From Histoplasma ohiense (Eukaryota > Ascomycota > Eurotiomycetes > Onygenales > Ajellomycetaceae), in the NCBI GenBank assembly GCA_017607445.1, contig JAEVHH010000006.1, forward strand, positions 558,001 through 622,000: DNA of 64,000 nucleotides, given 5' to 3'. Within the stretch, counting starts at the first letter, position 1; each line of letters begins with the position of its first letter. Below, in pieces: positions 37,416-49,830 of this stretch. The notes beneath the pieces are model-generated. The model worked only from the letters and a program-made list of their open reading frames with translations. It did no database searches and had not been told where the DNA came from. The translations under genes were made by a program, and so were the position numbers.

Positions 37416-38567
37416 ATGTCAGAACCAGCTGTTTCTGTTGCTGGTTTGAAGTCTATAAAGAGTGATATGCTGTCTGCCATTGAGAGCATTTGCTTGGATT
37501 GTCTGGAGAGGTTGCAGAACCTCTCAGTATACTCTTGCTTTGTGAATGATGAATGAACACACTGTCACATCTGTCATATATCAAATAGAAGTTGTGCTGC
37601 TGTAAGTTTTCTTAAACTGAAGTTGTTATAGATGCTAACAGATTATAGATGTCTGAGCACTTTCATGAAACTGATCAATCTTTAATCAATGAATTTCATG
37701 AGATGCTGCTCTTCAATGAAGTTTTAGATGAGAGATTTGCTATGTATCAAACTGCTGTTGTGAGATTTGTACTTGATGTGCAGATCTACAAGAATGCAGA
37801 TGAGGTTCTAGAATTCTATATGAACTCTGATGATCTGTTGTCACAGCAGAATGTGGCATTTGATCATAGCAGTGTTTCAGAAAGTATGTTTTCACATTCT
37901 GCTATTACATCAGTGTCATCCTTGCTGGGTCAAGATCTTGGTATGTTATTTGAGTTGATCAATAATGTAGACAAAGATGAGAAAGTGAATGGTTCTGTTG
38001 AAGTGTTAGAAAGAAATGCAGCAGCATATTGCTGTTGTTGTATTCAACATTTGACAACATCCCCCCACCATCATTGTGAGCCTGCTGAGAATTGATGTAA
38101 AAAATGCAAGCACTGCTTGATGATGAAGCACATCTGTGTTCTGATAAGTTATTATTCAAAACAAATGTTTTTTATGATATATAATATTAACTTTCTATTA
38201 GATGTCAGTGGATGCTGTTGAATTGACTCAGATGATTATCAATGCTGCTGAGAATCTAATTGTTGCTGGTGTAGATGCTTCAAATGTTAACATTTTGCAG
38301 AGCACTGTGACTGCAGTGGTTAGATTCTTTGCTGTGAAGATCTGAGAGATTCAATGAGATGATTCTTCTGAGACTCTGGCTGAAATGATGATTGATGAGG
38401 TTCTGATGGTTACATCACTGATTGCAGCTCTCAAGTCATCATTGAAACATTGTGCTTCACCAGTTGAGGAAATCTGAGATAACAAGCAGGTTTGTCTTGG
38501 TGACAATTTCTTGAATAACACTGGCCAAGCTGAGGCAGATCTGTTTTTTAATCCCTGAGTGGAATAA
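37416..38567 (+). pseudogene. Gyp2 antisense three-exon gene, Cys-rich protein, decayed
   Basis: Exons at 37416-37601, 37649-38143 and 38202-38567, all joined in phase 0, for 348 codons. Intron 1 has donor GTAAGT, branch-like GCTAAC and acceptor ATTATAG. Intron 2 has donor ATAAGT where GTAAGT is expected (G to A after G) and acceptor CTATTAG. There are six internal stops (37554, 38093, 38343, 38355, 38475, 38556), every one TGA, as expected from mutated Trp or Arg codons. The natural stop is TAA at 38565. A Cys cluster CKKCKHCLMMKHIC follows the stop at 38093. It is opposite in strand to gag-pol and lies between the pol end and the 3' LTR. Function unknown. Gene structure is inferred from phase and splice sites only. 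Confidence 0.6.
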
Positions 38568-41417
38568 GTATATTCAGCAGTCATTATTGTCTTCTTTGTT
38601 TTCATTTACTGACTGACTTCTGATAGATTTTATTAAACTGTTCCAAGTACTTCTGACTGTTCATTAAGTTTTTCTCAGATTCCCAAGAATTGTCTGTGTC
38701 TGTACAATCTTTTCATTTGACAAGATACTGTGTTTGACTGCAGTATTGACACTTGTCTAATATAGCTTCAACTTCTTATTTCTCTTGTGTGTCTATAATT
38801 ATCAATTCTGCTTGCAGGATTTGTCTGTCACGTGTGTGATAAGATTTGAGAAGAGAAATATGAAATACAGAATGAATTTCTTTATATTGCAGTGTGAGTT
38901 TCAGTTTGTACATCTGTGTACTGCAGATATCAATTATTTGAAAGAGACTCAAAAATTGATGATCTAGTTTGAATGAGAATCACAAGATGGATATATTTTT
39001 TGCATGCAGCATTATTCAGTTCTCTATCTTAAAGCTTTTTGATATATAACACTGATTGTAATACTTTTTCTCAGCTGCTTTGACAGCTTTCAGACATTCT
39101 CAGATTTTGTTCTCCACTTGCTTCATCTGTTTCACTTGTTCTATTGCTGATTTTGACACATCTGTACTTGGGAGTTCCACATCTATATGAAGTTCAGTTG
39201 ATCAGCCGATCATTGCTTCAGATGATGTCATTTTTATTGATGTGTGGAAGATGTTGTTATATGCTCATTGTGTCAGAGAAATCCATTCTATTCAATTATC
39301 TTGCTGATAGCTGCAATATGTGTGAAGATAATGTTCAATCATCTGGTTCAATTGTTCTGTCTGGCTGTTGGTTTGCAGATGGAATGCCATCAATAATTTT
39401 TGTTGAACATGGAGCAGATAACATAATGTCAACCAAAACTTGCTATTTATTAATGAATCTTGGTTGTTAATAATGTTCACAGATAGGTCAAAGTTCTTTG
39501 CAACTCTTTATACAATAATATCTATAAGTTCTTCTGCATCTAGCTCTGAAGATGTGGGCACAATTATGACTCATTTAATGAATAAATCAACAAATACAAC
39601 AATAGCATTATAGATTTGACTTCTCTTTTTATTATCTGACAGATCTTCAATAAAGTTCATGCTAATTGTATGTCATTTCTTATCTGACACTGAATGTGGT
39701 TGTAGCAACTCATATGGCTTGTGTCACAGTATCTTGATACATTGATAAATATCACAAGTTCTCACATATTCTGCAATCTCATTGCTCATACCATGCCACA
39801 AGTACTTGCATTTGATTGCTTTGATGATTTTGTCACATCCAAAATGGCCATCTTGAGAATCATTGTGATTCATTTTCATTATTTCATGTCTTATGGCCTT
39901 GTCTTGCAGTATATAGACTTTACCATTTTTTCTGAGCAGATCATCTTTATCTACTGCTCAGATCAAATAATTATCTACACTAGTATCATTCATCTCTAGT
40001 CTTCTGCAAAGTTCAGACATGTCAGCATCTCTATTCTGAATCTGCAGTAAGAGTTTGATGATAGATTCAGCTATCTCTTTATGATAGACTGTCTCAGACT
40101 CAAATATCTTGACAGCTAGAATTTATAGCATCAGAGTTTCTAGATTTAACTCTGTAACATCTGTAATCTTGTTCTCATTCACAGATGTGTTCTTTATTCT
40201 GCAGAAGTTGTTGTCATTGATAACTACAGATCTCTTCATTCAACAATTTTCATTAACTTACAGATCTTTTCACATCATCTTGACACATTGATCTAACTTT
40301 GTGTTTTCTTTTGTCTTTAGTGACTTAAAGATCCTCTTACACAGCTTCTCTTACAGAGTAGAAAGCTCTGTCAAGAAAGCTGTGTGTTTTACAAAATCTG
40401 AGCAACAACTTGATACATCTGCAGGATTATTTTTCTCAGAACAGTGCTCTATTTCAAAATCAAATACTGAGAGCATTTCCATTCAGTGAATCTGATGCTT
40501 ATTTAGCTGCTTCATCATCATGAAGTGCTGAAGATTGACATGATCAGATAAAACAGTTATTGAGTGTCTGCTATTATGTAAGTAGTGATGCTATTGTCTG
40601 AAAGCTTCTACAATCAGCAATATTTCTAGATCATATATTTGATAACATCTTTCTGTTTCTGTGAGCTTTCTAGACCAAAACACAATTGAGTGTCAGTGAT
40701 CATCATTCATTAATTGTGATATTACTGCAGTGATTGCAACATCAGATCCATTCATTTCTATATAAAGCTTTCACTGCAGATCAAAGTGGACCAACAACAG
40801 TGCTTTTGTAAAGCATTCTTTTAACTGCAAAATTGTGTGCTTGCAGTTTTTGTCTAACTGAACAAGTGCATTATTCTTCCCTCTTTTCATTTTGTAACCT
40901 TTTAACAATTCAGTCAGAGGTGCTGTTATTATTGAGAACTTGTATATGAATCAACAATAGAAATTGATGAATTCTAAAAATATTTGCAATTCATTTATAG
41001 TTCACAGTTCTGATCAATCTAGAATTGTGTTGACACAGCATTTCTCAACAGTAATGCTCTGCATGATAATCACAAAACCCAAAAATCCAATTTCTGTTGT
41101 GTGGAATATACACTTACTAAGTTTGACATATAGTTTCCATCACCTTAACTGTTCCAGCATGTTCTTAACATGGACAACATGTTCATCAAGCATGTTTGAA
41201 TAGATTATGATATCATTGAGATAAGCCATGCAATATACATCTAAAAGATTGCTGAGGGCTTTGTTGATATAAGATTGAAAGATCACAGAGACATTGATTA
41301 GTTCAAAAGATAAGACTAGATATTCAAAGTGTCTATATTGTGTTTGAAATGCTGTTTTCCATTCATCCCTCATTCATATGCAAATTCTATGATACGCGTC
41401 TCTAAGGTCCAGCTGTG

Positions 41418-41600
41418 CGGTACAATCGGTTCAATCGGTACAATCGGCTCAATCGGTTCAATCGGTACAAACGGTACAATCGGTTCAACCGGTTCAATCG
41501 GTACAATCGGTTCAACCGGTTCAATCGGTACAAACAGTACAATTGGTACAATTGATACAATCAGTTCAATTGGTTCAATCAGTTCAACTGATGCAAATGG
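41418..41600 (+). repeat. 9-bp minisatellite of LINE-C, largely unmutated
   Basis: About 20 units of TTCAATCGG or TACAATCGG type, encoding a (GSIGTI)-like peptide if read in frame. CpGs are intact from the start to about 41530, then units turn into CAATTGGT, CAATTGAT and CAATCAGT. Confidence 0.85.
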
Positions 41601-42271
41601 TTAAACCAGCATGATGAGCTCATCTGTTTCAACTAGCTGTGGTGTAATCAGTACAGTCTGTATGCTGACTCAGTTGACATACTCTCAGCTGCAGATATGC
41701 ACTCTTCTTCTCTCTTCTCACTGCTCTCTTTGTCTCTCTTCACTTCTTTCTTCTCACAATCTTCTTCAGTGCTCTCTTCTCTCTCTCCTCTTGGATTTGT
41801 GCTGAGTTATGTGACTACAAGATGTTACAGAGAACACAGTCTTTTCTTCACTCTTCTTTTTATTTTTCTTTTCAGAATATTCATTTTTTCTCTTTTCTTT
41901 TGTCTATTTCATCTGTCTTTTCTCTGCTGTTAGAAGCATAGACAGTTCTCAGATCAACTGAGAGAGTTATTTCTCTTCATTCACTGTAAAGTCTTTCAGA
42001 TATGACAGCAGTGGTTTCCCTCAGAAACCACACTATAGCTTCATCATGAATGACCATACATCAGATCAGAAGTGGATGTATAGCTCAGTAAAACCCTTTT
42101 CAATAAGCTGAGTCTTCTCAAGAATTGCCATCTGAATTCTGTTTTCTTTCTCTCTGTGTACATAGAAATCTCTTCAGTGTAGCATGTCTTCATGCCCTTT
42201 GGGAGGCCTCTGAAACACAGACGCTGCCCGTGTTTTCTCTGAGACGTTAAACCAATACAAACAAACAAACA
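41418..42271 (+). mobile_element. LINE-C, 5'-truncated Tad1-like LINE (854 bp)
   Basis: Inserted in Gyp2 RT. A 14-bp TSD (41404-41417 and 42272-42285) differs by one C-to-T change. It contains the minisatellite and 3' end of LINE-B, finishing with CAAACAAACAAAC. 5' truncation with a short simple tail is typical of target-primed LINE insertion. Confidence 0.9.
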
Positions 42272-43139
42272 AAGGTTCAGCTGTGTATATATTTTGACAC
42301 CTGCTAATCTATCAAGTATTTCACTTATCAAGAACAGTGGATATCAATTCTTGATCATTATTTCATTCAATTCTTGATAATCCATGCAAAGATACAGAGT
42401 TTCATCTTTCTTGAGCATGAATAATACTGGTGTGTCTGCTGGGCTCTTGGATGAATGTATTCAATTCTTCTCTAATACTTTTTTGATATATTCTCAGAGG
42501 ATGGAGAGTTCTTGAGATGATAAGTTATATATCAATTGATATGAGGGTTTCTTGCCAGGTTTGAAATCTATAGCATGATTGTGAGGTGTGTGTTCTGTGT
42601 CAGATATGTCTTCTTGAAATACATCAAGATAATCTTTATAATCATCTGGGATATTTGGCTCAGTTGCTGCACTCGCAGCTTGTAATGATAAAGCAGTGAA
42701 TATAATATTGCCATCATCAATTAGTGTTGTGAATTCTTTAGCAGTATTCAGATGCATGTGGTTAATATTTGATGCTTTTCTATAGATTCAGCATCTTCAC
42801 ACCCAGTCAATATCAGAGTTCACAGCTTCCAACCACAGCATGCTCAAAATTACATCATATCTGCTAATATCAGCTTCTTTGAAATGGTGGAATTCTTCTT
42901 GAAGAACATGTTCATCATTGATAATCTTCATTGCAGCTCTTTGTTGTTCATATAATTTAATCTTATGATTATCAACTGCTTCCACTACTTTTGATTTATC
43001 TTCTGTCTTTGAGAAATATTTTGATGATCAGATATAGAACACAAAGTTCACATCTGCATCAGAATCCACTAGCATTCACACCATCGACCATCCCACTTCT
43101 GTCAGCATTCATGTATTCATCACCAATAATTGTTTATCT

Positions 43140-44238
43140 CACAGTCTAGTTGTTTATATTCTCAATGCAGCAGCTGCTTCTATGATTGGAATTGCTGGTT
43201 TTTTACTTGTTGAACTTGATTGTGTTTTTTGAGATGTAACATTCAACAATCATTTGCAATATGACCCTTCTTATGGCAATGAGAACACTTCTTCATTCAG
43301 TTATATTTATCTTTCTTGATTTGTTCAGTTGAATCTGTTTGTTCCTCTCATTTCCTCTTATTCCAACAGTTGCTAGATTTATCAGAACAACACTGATTCT
43401 CTATGAATATCACAGATCTTTCTTTGTGAATAGCATACTGTTGCTCTGACATATTTTTCTTGAGAGTCTGTAGAGTTCAAAGCAACTCTTTGTAGTTCTG
43501 AAGCTCTTGATTTCAATGGTTGAGTTCAGTGTGTAATATCTTCAATGTCTTACTACACAAGTTATCCATTCTTTGTTCTTCACTATATGAGGGTAAGTAG
43601 TATTCTCAGTCTTTGAGATATTTAGAGAAATTGTGTATTGATTGTCATTCTTGTTGCTTTGTATCTTGAAATTTTTGACTTGTCAATCAGTGCTGGTTCT
43701 GTGGATTGTTAATTTGCATTTCTAGATGTGATAACATATCATCAAAAGTCAACAGTGTTGCTCCTCCACATCTCTCATATGATGATACAAAATTCAACCA
43801 TTTCTGCTTAATGTGGGTGTCAAGATAGAGTTTAGCATCATTTATCTTGTATTCTTTCTTTCAATAATATCAGCAGTGATGTGTAAAGAGAGTCAACATG
43901 CAATCTTTATAGTCCTTGAATTCTAACATATTTTTTTCTCAATAATAGTTCTTAATCTTCAACCTCAGTGGTGTTTCATTATCATCATCTGTATTGTTCA
44001 CAGATTGATTTTGCGGTGATTCTGTGGTGATATTCTGAATTAATTGAGACTCAATGAGAGTATCTTCATGAATCTGTGCTTTCAACTCATTGAGCTGCTG
44101 TTGTATATGCAGAATAGCTAATTGCTGCTCTTGTTCACAAATTTGATCATTCAACTGTTGCAAACACACATTGTGATCATTGGAGGCAGTAGAGGATTCA
44201 GATTGATTTTCAAGGAATCTTGCATATGTTGAGATCAT
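43140..44238 (-). pseudogene. Gyp2 gag remnant
   Basis: The frame starts at 44238 (ATG) just inside the 5' LTR, with a Gln-rich, coiled-coil-like start (QLNDQICEQEQQLAILHIQ). Remaining gag to about 43140 is fragmented; a degraded zinc-knuckle-like region is near 43230-43300. It would form the particle shell. Confidence 0.6.
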
Positions 44239-44342
44239 CTTGTGTGTTTTAACTAATGTTGCATGTTTTAACTAACATTGCATGCTTTATTGTAGGTGTG
44301 TGTAACAACAGACCACTAAAATAAAGTTTAGAGCAATTAGAA

Positions 44343-44614
44343 TTGTAAGAGATGGTTATAGATATAATTATAAGAGTAGTGTGAAGTATGCATGTAGGAA
44401 GTTAAGAAGGTAGCAATCTCTATTATTCAAAGCTAATCACTGATCTTCTAATATCTACAGATATCAGTGAGCATTATATAGATGACCACCATGTGCTACA
44501 GCTGTCTATAATGCTGTGCACTATATCCCTCTTCATTAATTCTGACGTGTTCTGTGTTCTTCTATCGCCACATAGCTATTTCCTAATATAGATATCTCCG
44601 TTGCGTCTATTACA
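44343..44614 (-). repeat. Gyp2 5' LTR (272 bp)
   Basis: TGTAAGAG...CTATTACA. It keeps CpGs (TCCGTTGCGTC, CTATCGCC, CTGACGTG) that are TG or CA in the 3' LTR. No clear tRNA primer site or self-complement was found just inside it. Confidence 0.9.
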
Positions 44615-44619
44615 GCAGC

Positions 44620-45617
44620 TCAGTGATGATATGATGTGAATGCTGAAAGAGAATGCTGAAGCCTCTATCTGTCTTCAACTGAATTTGATGTGATATAGCT
44701 ATCAATTTTGCAGTTTTCTTATCTGAAAGTGGAGGTTCTACAAACATTCTAGTTATTGTTGACTGACTCAGTAAGAATGTAATACTACAGCTCTGTGATA
44801 AGATGAACATTGAAATAGTTGCAGATGTCTTTGTCAGAAGCCTGTTCTATTGTATACACAGTCTGTCTTCATTCATTGTGTCAGATAGAGACAGTCAATT
44901 CATCAGTGCACTCTGAATCTGTGTATGTCAATTATTAAAAATTGAATGAAAGTTATCAACAGTGTACCACTCAGAGACTAATGAAGCTATCAAGAAAATG
45001 ATATAAATGATAAAGAACATTCTCTGTAAGTTCTGCAATTATATGCAAAACAACTGAAGCAATCTGCTGCCATATACTGAGATTGTGATTAACAGTTGAG
45101 ATTCTGCTACAACAGATGTAAGCTCATTCTTCCTTCTATATAGATACAACTTAGAGATTCTGAACTTCTCTGAGACTCTCTGAGAAACTGTGTACACTCA
45201 CAGCCTCATACAGACAGCAGAGAATATTATGAATAAGCTGAAGAAAGCTCATAAATGAGCAGAAGCTTCAATGATCAGTGCTCAGCAAAATTACAAAAAT
45301 CAAACAAACATCAGAAGAAGTTCTGCAATTCAATACTATGTAGAAAACAAAATCTGACTGAATCTCAAGAATATAAGAACAGACTGCTTCTCACATACAC
45401 TAGATTATCATTATACTAAGTATATGATGAAGAAAGTGCTAGACACACATGATTATCAACTCAACACTCTGTCTGATATTCACAACATTTTTCATACAAA
45501 TCTGCTCCAATCCACAGCTGAGAATTCATTCTTCTCACAGAGAATCTTTGATTGACAGTCATCTGTCATTGTAGAAGAAGACAACAAACTCAAGTGAGAA
45601 ATCAAAACAATTCTTGA
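44620..45617 (+). mobile_element. Gyp1-B, segment 2 (integrase, chromodomain start)
   Basis: Continues the integrase interrupted at 36601, collinear with Gyp1-E 6311-7310. It ends within the chromodomain at the hAT-C insertion. TSD ATTCTTGA at 45610-45617 and 51508-51515. Confidence 0.85.
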
Positions 45618-46160
45618 TAGGCTGGCCGATGGGACCATGAATTTCATGTTTGGTTTGGTTTGGTTTGGTCCCAGTCCATTTCTTGGTGTGATTTCCAGTG
45701 GGACCAGGATCAGAATGGGAGTGTAAAGGGATCAAAATTTTCAGAAATGAAGTGTAAAAGAACCAGATTTAGATCTAACATGACTATTATAAGATCAACA
45801 AAATTTATTATTTCATACAAAGTGACTGACTATGAAAAATAAGAACATGACCTGAGACTGATCATGATTTTAACTCAAGTTTGATCCTGTTCTGATGATT
45901 ATGTAATACATGACAATTGATAACAATTATTGGTAACACTCACAATACATGACAATTGGTAACAATTATTGGTAACACTCACAAGCTCATTAATACTATA
46001 TACAATCACATTCAATTTTTTCCTCCACTATATCATTGAAAGAGAATTCTGCCACAATAGAATTCTTATCAACAATTTCTTTTTCTTTTCCATGTTTAAT
46101 CATCATCAATTTCTTTACAGTTTCTTCTTGCAATTGATTATGACAATAGTGACAAATATC

Positions 46161-48150
46161 TCAACTTGAGTTAAACTTTCTCTCCATACCAACTCCTGTC
46201 AATGGAATTGTCAGAATATCATGTGCCATCATTGCCACTGTTGAGTACTGACTGCTGATCATCCTCCACAGATCTAAAATAGATTTTCCTTTGATATTAA
46301 CAGAATCATCATATAGATAGCAGTCAAATTCAGTGTTGCAAGAATTTTGTTTGCTCAGATTTTCAGCAGCAATCAACAAGTGCAAATCCTTAATCAATAA
46401 ATATTAGTAACAGATTAATATCAATATCTCAGTGAGTATTATAAAAAACAAAGTTACTAATCAAAGAATCATGCTCTATTGACTCTTCAATTTGTGTATT
46501 ATTCTGTTCATATTGTCAATAGTTGTTGTTGTAGTATGTTCGAGCTATATCAACATAGATTTGTTGTTCTTCCACCATCCAATCCCTGGGAGTATATGCA
46601 TTGATTCAACAAGAGGGATCAAGTACAGCAGCAACAGCATAGTAATCAGCAAATGATTGATTGATTCTTGCATAATACTCTGCAAGTTTGTCTCAAGCTC
46701 TTTCAATTGCTGCAGAAATAACTCTATCTCAGAATTGCTCTTCTTGTACACAAGTCATCTGAGTTTTCAAATGAGTAAATAAACTGTTGTATATCCATCA
46801 AAAAGCTTGCATCATTGATATTACTGTAATAGACACAGTCTTTGTTGTTTTGTAAAAGATAAACAACAGTTCAACAATATATTTTAACTGTGTCCACTCT
46901 GTATCAGAAAGTTTCAGAGCACAAATCTTCTCTCACTCAGAATTCTGAATTCAATAATTCACAGCATCTTTTAGTTGAAGTGCTTGAACTGCCATCTTAT
47001 AGATAGAACTCCATCATGTTCAAACATCTTGTATCATATTAAGAGAAAGAACTGAGCTGTGTGTGGCTTGAATATTATGAAATTGTTGTTGTTGTTTGAG
47101 AGAAGTACTGATTGCATTGGCAATGTGACAAATCTAAAAAAGATAATAAGATAGTTAGCAAATTGATCAATTTTCACTGAAGCATTATCAAATATCATTA
47201 CCTTGCAAAGGATTGATGAGAATGTGATGTGAGTAACAATTTCAACATCATTCTCATCAAAACAACTGATCAGTTCTGTGTTTTCAGATTCAATATTCAG
47301 ATCTTTAACCAATACTTGAACAACAAGCTGAATAATATGTGCAATACAGAGAATATGTCCACATTTATCATTTCATCTATACAATACCAGTTTTTGTTTC
47401 AGACTCTGTATCATGATCAAGTTGTTTGCTGCATTGTCTGTTGTGATTGCGAGAAGATCTGACAAAATATCTCAGTAATTATTTTTAATGATTGTCATGA
47501 GAACATCAGTCATATATTCATCTGTATGACTGCTCTTCAATTGTTCAAAGTCAATCAATTTCTCTTTATAATTTCAATCCTCATCAATGAAATAACAAAC
47601 TGCATTCAAAAAGGATAGATTGTTGATGCTTGTTCATACATCCACTGTCAGTGATATCTTCTGTTGTTTCTTCAACAGAAGTCCAAGTTGTTGCATATCA
47701 TTGTTGTAATGTGTATTGAGAGAAGAGCAGAGACTGGATTGATGAGGAATTTGAATATATAAATTAAACATTTGAAATAAAGTTCAAAATTCCGAGTTTT
47801 CAACAGCACACAGTGGAAGATTCAAGAATATATATAGACATAGAAGTTGTTCTCAAAAGTTGTCTGATGAAAGAGTTGAAATTGAAAGATTGACATCAGT
47901 TCATTGTCATTTTCACATGTTTTCCTGCAAAATAGTACATAAGCATTACCAAATATCATTACCATTAATGAGAGTAGATGATATAAGTACCAGTTCATGA
48001 AGAATATTCTGATGTTTTCCTCTAAGCTGTAGACAATCAGCAGATTTCAAATGTTGTGTGATTTCTTCTGATTCATGTCCACTTCAGAATGAATGTTTTT
48101 GTATGAAGTTGCAATGATTACAGCAGAGAAATGACTCTTCAGTGATTTTC
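46161..48150 (-). pseudogene. hAT-C transposase remnant
   Basis: Same layout as hAT-B: BED finger at about 48010-48150; a probable intron with donor GTACTT and acceptor TTTTGCAG near 47930-48000; core at 46545-47900; dimerisation segment at 46161-46397 with ILDLWRMISSQYSTVAMMAHDILTIP shortened here to its hallmarks W, MA.DIL.IP and ER.F. The hallmark ER pair is still present (MERKF), unlike hAT-A. TGA stops persist, so the copy is inactive. Confidence 0.75.
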
Positions 48151-48904
48151 ACAGCAACTTGTTGAAAGTTTTTCCATAGATCTTCTCATTGTCTATACTG
48201 ACTTTTTCATAGATTGCATTGTTTTTCATCATCAAGAAAAAAGAAAGTGTGCATTCATCAGACTTGAAAGAGCTCATCTTGTGAGGACTTGTAAACAATA
48301 TAAATTGTTTGATTCACTCTTATTTCTATAAGATCTTGAATCTTCATTAAAGAAGGTGATGAATTCCCTGATTCAGCAATTACTGAAGTTGTCATGATGA
48401 ATATAAATGATGAGAAATTATGTGTGGAATGAATTCTGAGGATAATAAAGTTAAGAAATTTGTTGAGTTTTTTTTTACTCTCTTTTCATTAACCCACTCT
48501 AATTGGTTAGAACACTAGTAGAATATATTTATAAACAACAACAAAATTATGATAAAATAGAAAAGAATGATAATTAAAATATTAAAGATATTATTAAGGT
48601 TTATACAAAAAGTTGATTCATTAGATATATTATCTATCTCTAATATATCACAATTCCACAGTATGAATTTATCACCTTTCATTGTTTACTGATACTATAT
48701 GTAAAGTCACACACACCTTACAGTATACATACACATATATATATATATATATATCATGAGCATAATATCACTACAATAATATATTCTCACAACAAAGAAT
48801 TGCATAACATAAAATATCAAATAAAAAATTTGTAATCTCTGACAGATAATAATACAATTAATTTAACAAAAATATTAAAAAACAAATATATAAAAAAAAA
48901 TTTT

Positions 48905-49830
48905 TTTCTTAGATCATTTTCTCTTTTTCTTCAACTTTCTTCTTCTTCTTCTTCTTCTTCTTCTTCTTCTTCTTCTTCTTCTCTTTCTCTTTCTCTTCAT
49001 TCTTCACAATTCAATTCTTCTCTTTCTTCTTCTCTCTCTTCTTCTTCTTCTCATCTGAGAAAACAATCATCTCAAAACCCTTCTCAGCTATCTTCTCAGA
49101 TGAGAGAGAATTCTTCTCTCTTTTTATCAGATTCACTTGAGCTTCAAAGTTCTGCATCTTCTGATCTGCTGTCTCAGATTCTACCTCTGCAGCAAGTAAA
49201 TTAGTGTGCTCAGAAAGCAATGCTGTCTTCTCAATATTCTGAATCATTGAGTGTATACAAGATCTAAACAAGATTTCAATGCTCTGATTCTCTTCAGAAG
49301 CCTGCTAATCAATTAGACAACAGAATCATTATCAAAAAGCATTATCAATGAATATATTCAAAATACAATCTATCAGCTTGGACTTTTTTATCTTACAGAT
49401 AAACACATCTTCAATCTTCTTCTGACAGCACTTTTTCACAGCTGTCATCTTCTCAGCTCTCTCTTTCTTTATCTTGATTTCAAATCATTTCTATGAGTGT
49501 TTCTGATCTCAGTGCTGCTGCATGAGCAACTCCACTGCTTTCTTCTCCAACTTCTCACACATTGAGTCATCAGCATCATTTCTTTCATAATATTAGTCAA
49601 ATTTCAGCAGAAATGTTACTCAAAATCATTATCAATCTACTTCATTACAGAGTTTTTTCAAGACAATATGATATGTCTTGCAGTCAGTCTCTTCACATTT
49701 GAAGGATTCTTTCTCTTCTCTCTCAAGATGATAATGATGCTTGTGTGCCTTGATGATATGCAGAGCCATCAAATGTTCCTTGAAGAGGAGGACAGATATA
49801 TTTTCAGCAGAAGAAGAGAAGAGAAACACA
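48905..49830 (-). pseudogene. second gene of hAT-C (unknown function), remnant
   Basis: Frames 49632-49829 and 49011-49271, equivalent to 30667-30978 and 30046-30306 of hAT-B. The TTC-repeat tract at the Lys-rich end is longer here (about 48943-48985). No recognised domain. Confidence 0.5.

Larger units (their letters stand above)
38600..43140 (-). pseudogene. Gyp2 pol remnant: protease, RT, RNase H, integrase, chromodomain
   Basis: Minus-strand order. The protease end at 42797-42985 (RYDVILSMLWLEAVN). A connecting segment at 42494-42757 (HAIDFKPGKKPSY). RT at 42286-42490 and 41140-41403, with VKIYTQL and YLNDIIIYS (YxDD with D to N), split by LINE-C. RNase H at about 40300-40900. The integrase zinc site near 39740-39760 (CDIYQC) and the core at 39292-39480 (GQTER-type block read as SQTEQLNQM). 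The chromodomain at about 38632-38790 (EVEAILDKC, QYLVK then a TGA, NSWESEKNL). Multiple TGA stops. Confidence 0.8.
36602..44614 (-). mobile_element. Gyp2, Ty3/gypsy chromovirus carrying an antisense gene
   Basis: LTRs at 36602-36872 and 44343-44614 (271 and 272 bp, TGTAA...TTACA), TSD GCAGC (36597-36601 and 44615-44619), inserted in Gyp1-B integrase. About 7.1 kb without the LINE-C insertion. The minus strand holds gag, protease, RT, RNase H, integrase and chromodomain. The plus strand holds a three-exon gene between the chromodomain and the 3' LTR. The region 36870-38600 is visibly less mutated than the rest. Confidence 0.9.

Noticed and set aside
37416..38567. A reassigned genetic code with TGA read as Trp
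   Set aside because: TGA in place of Trp/Arg is confined to the mutated repeats. Gyp3 and the genes at the right edge use TGG for Trp, so mutation is the simpler explanation.
44280..44342. tRNA primer-binding site or self-priming site of Gyp2
   Set aside because: No TGG-starting match and no clear complement to the LTR could be found next to the 5' LTR.
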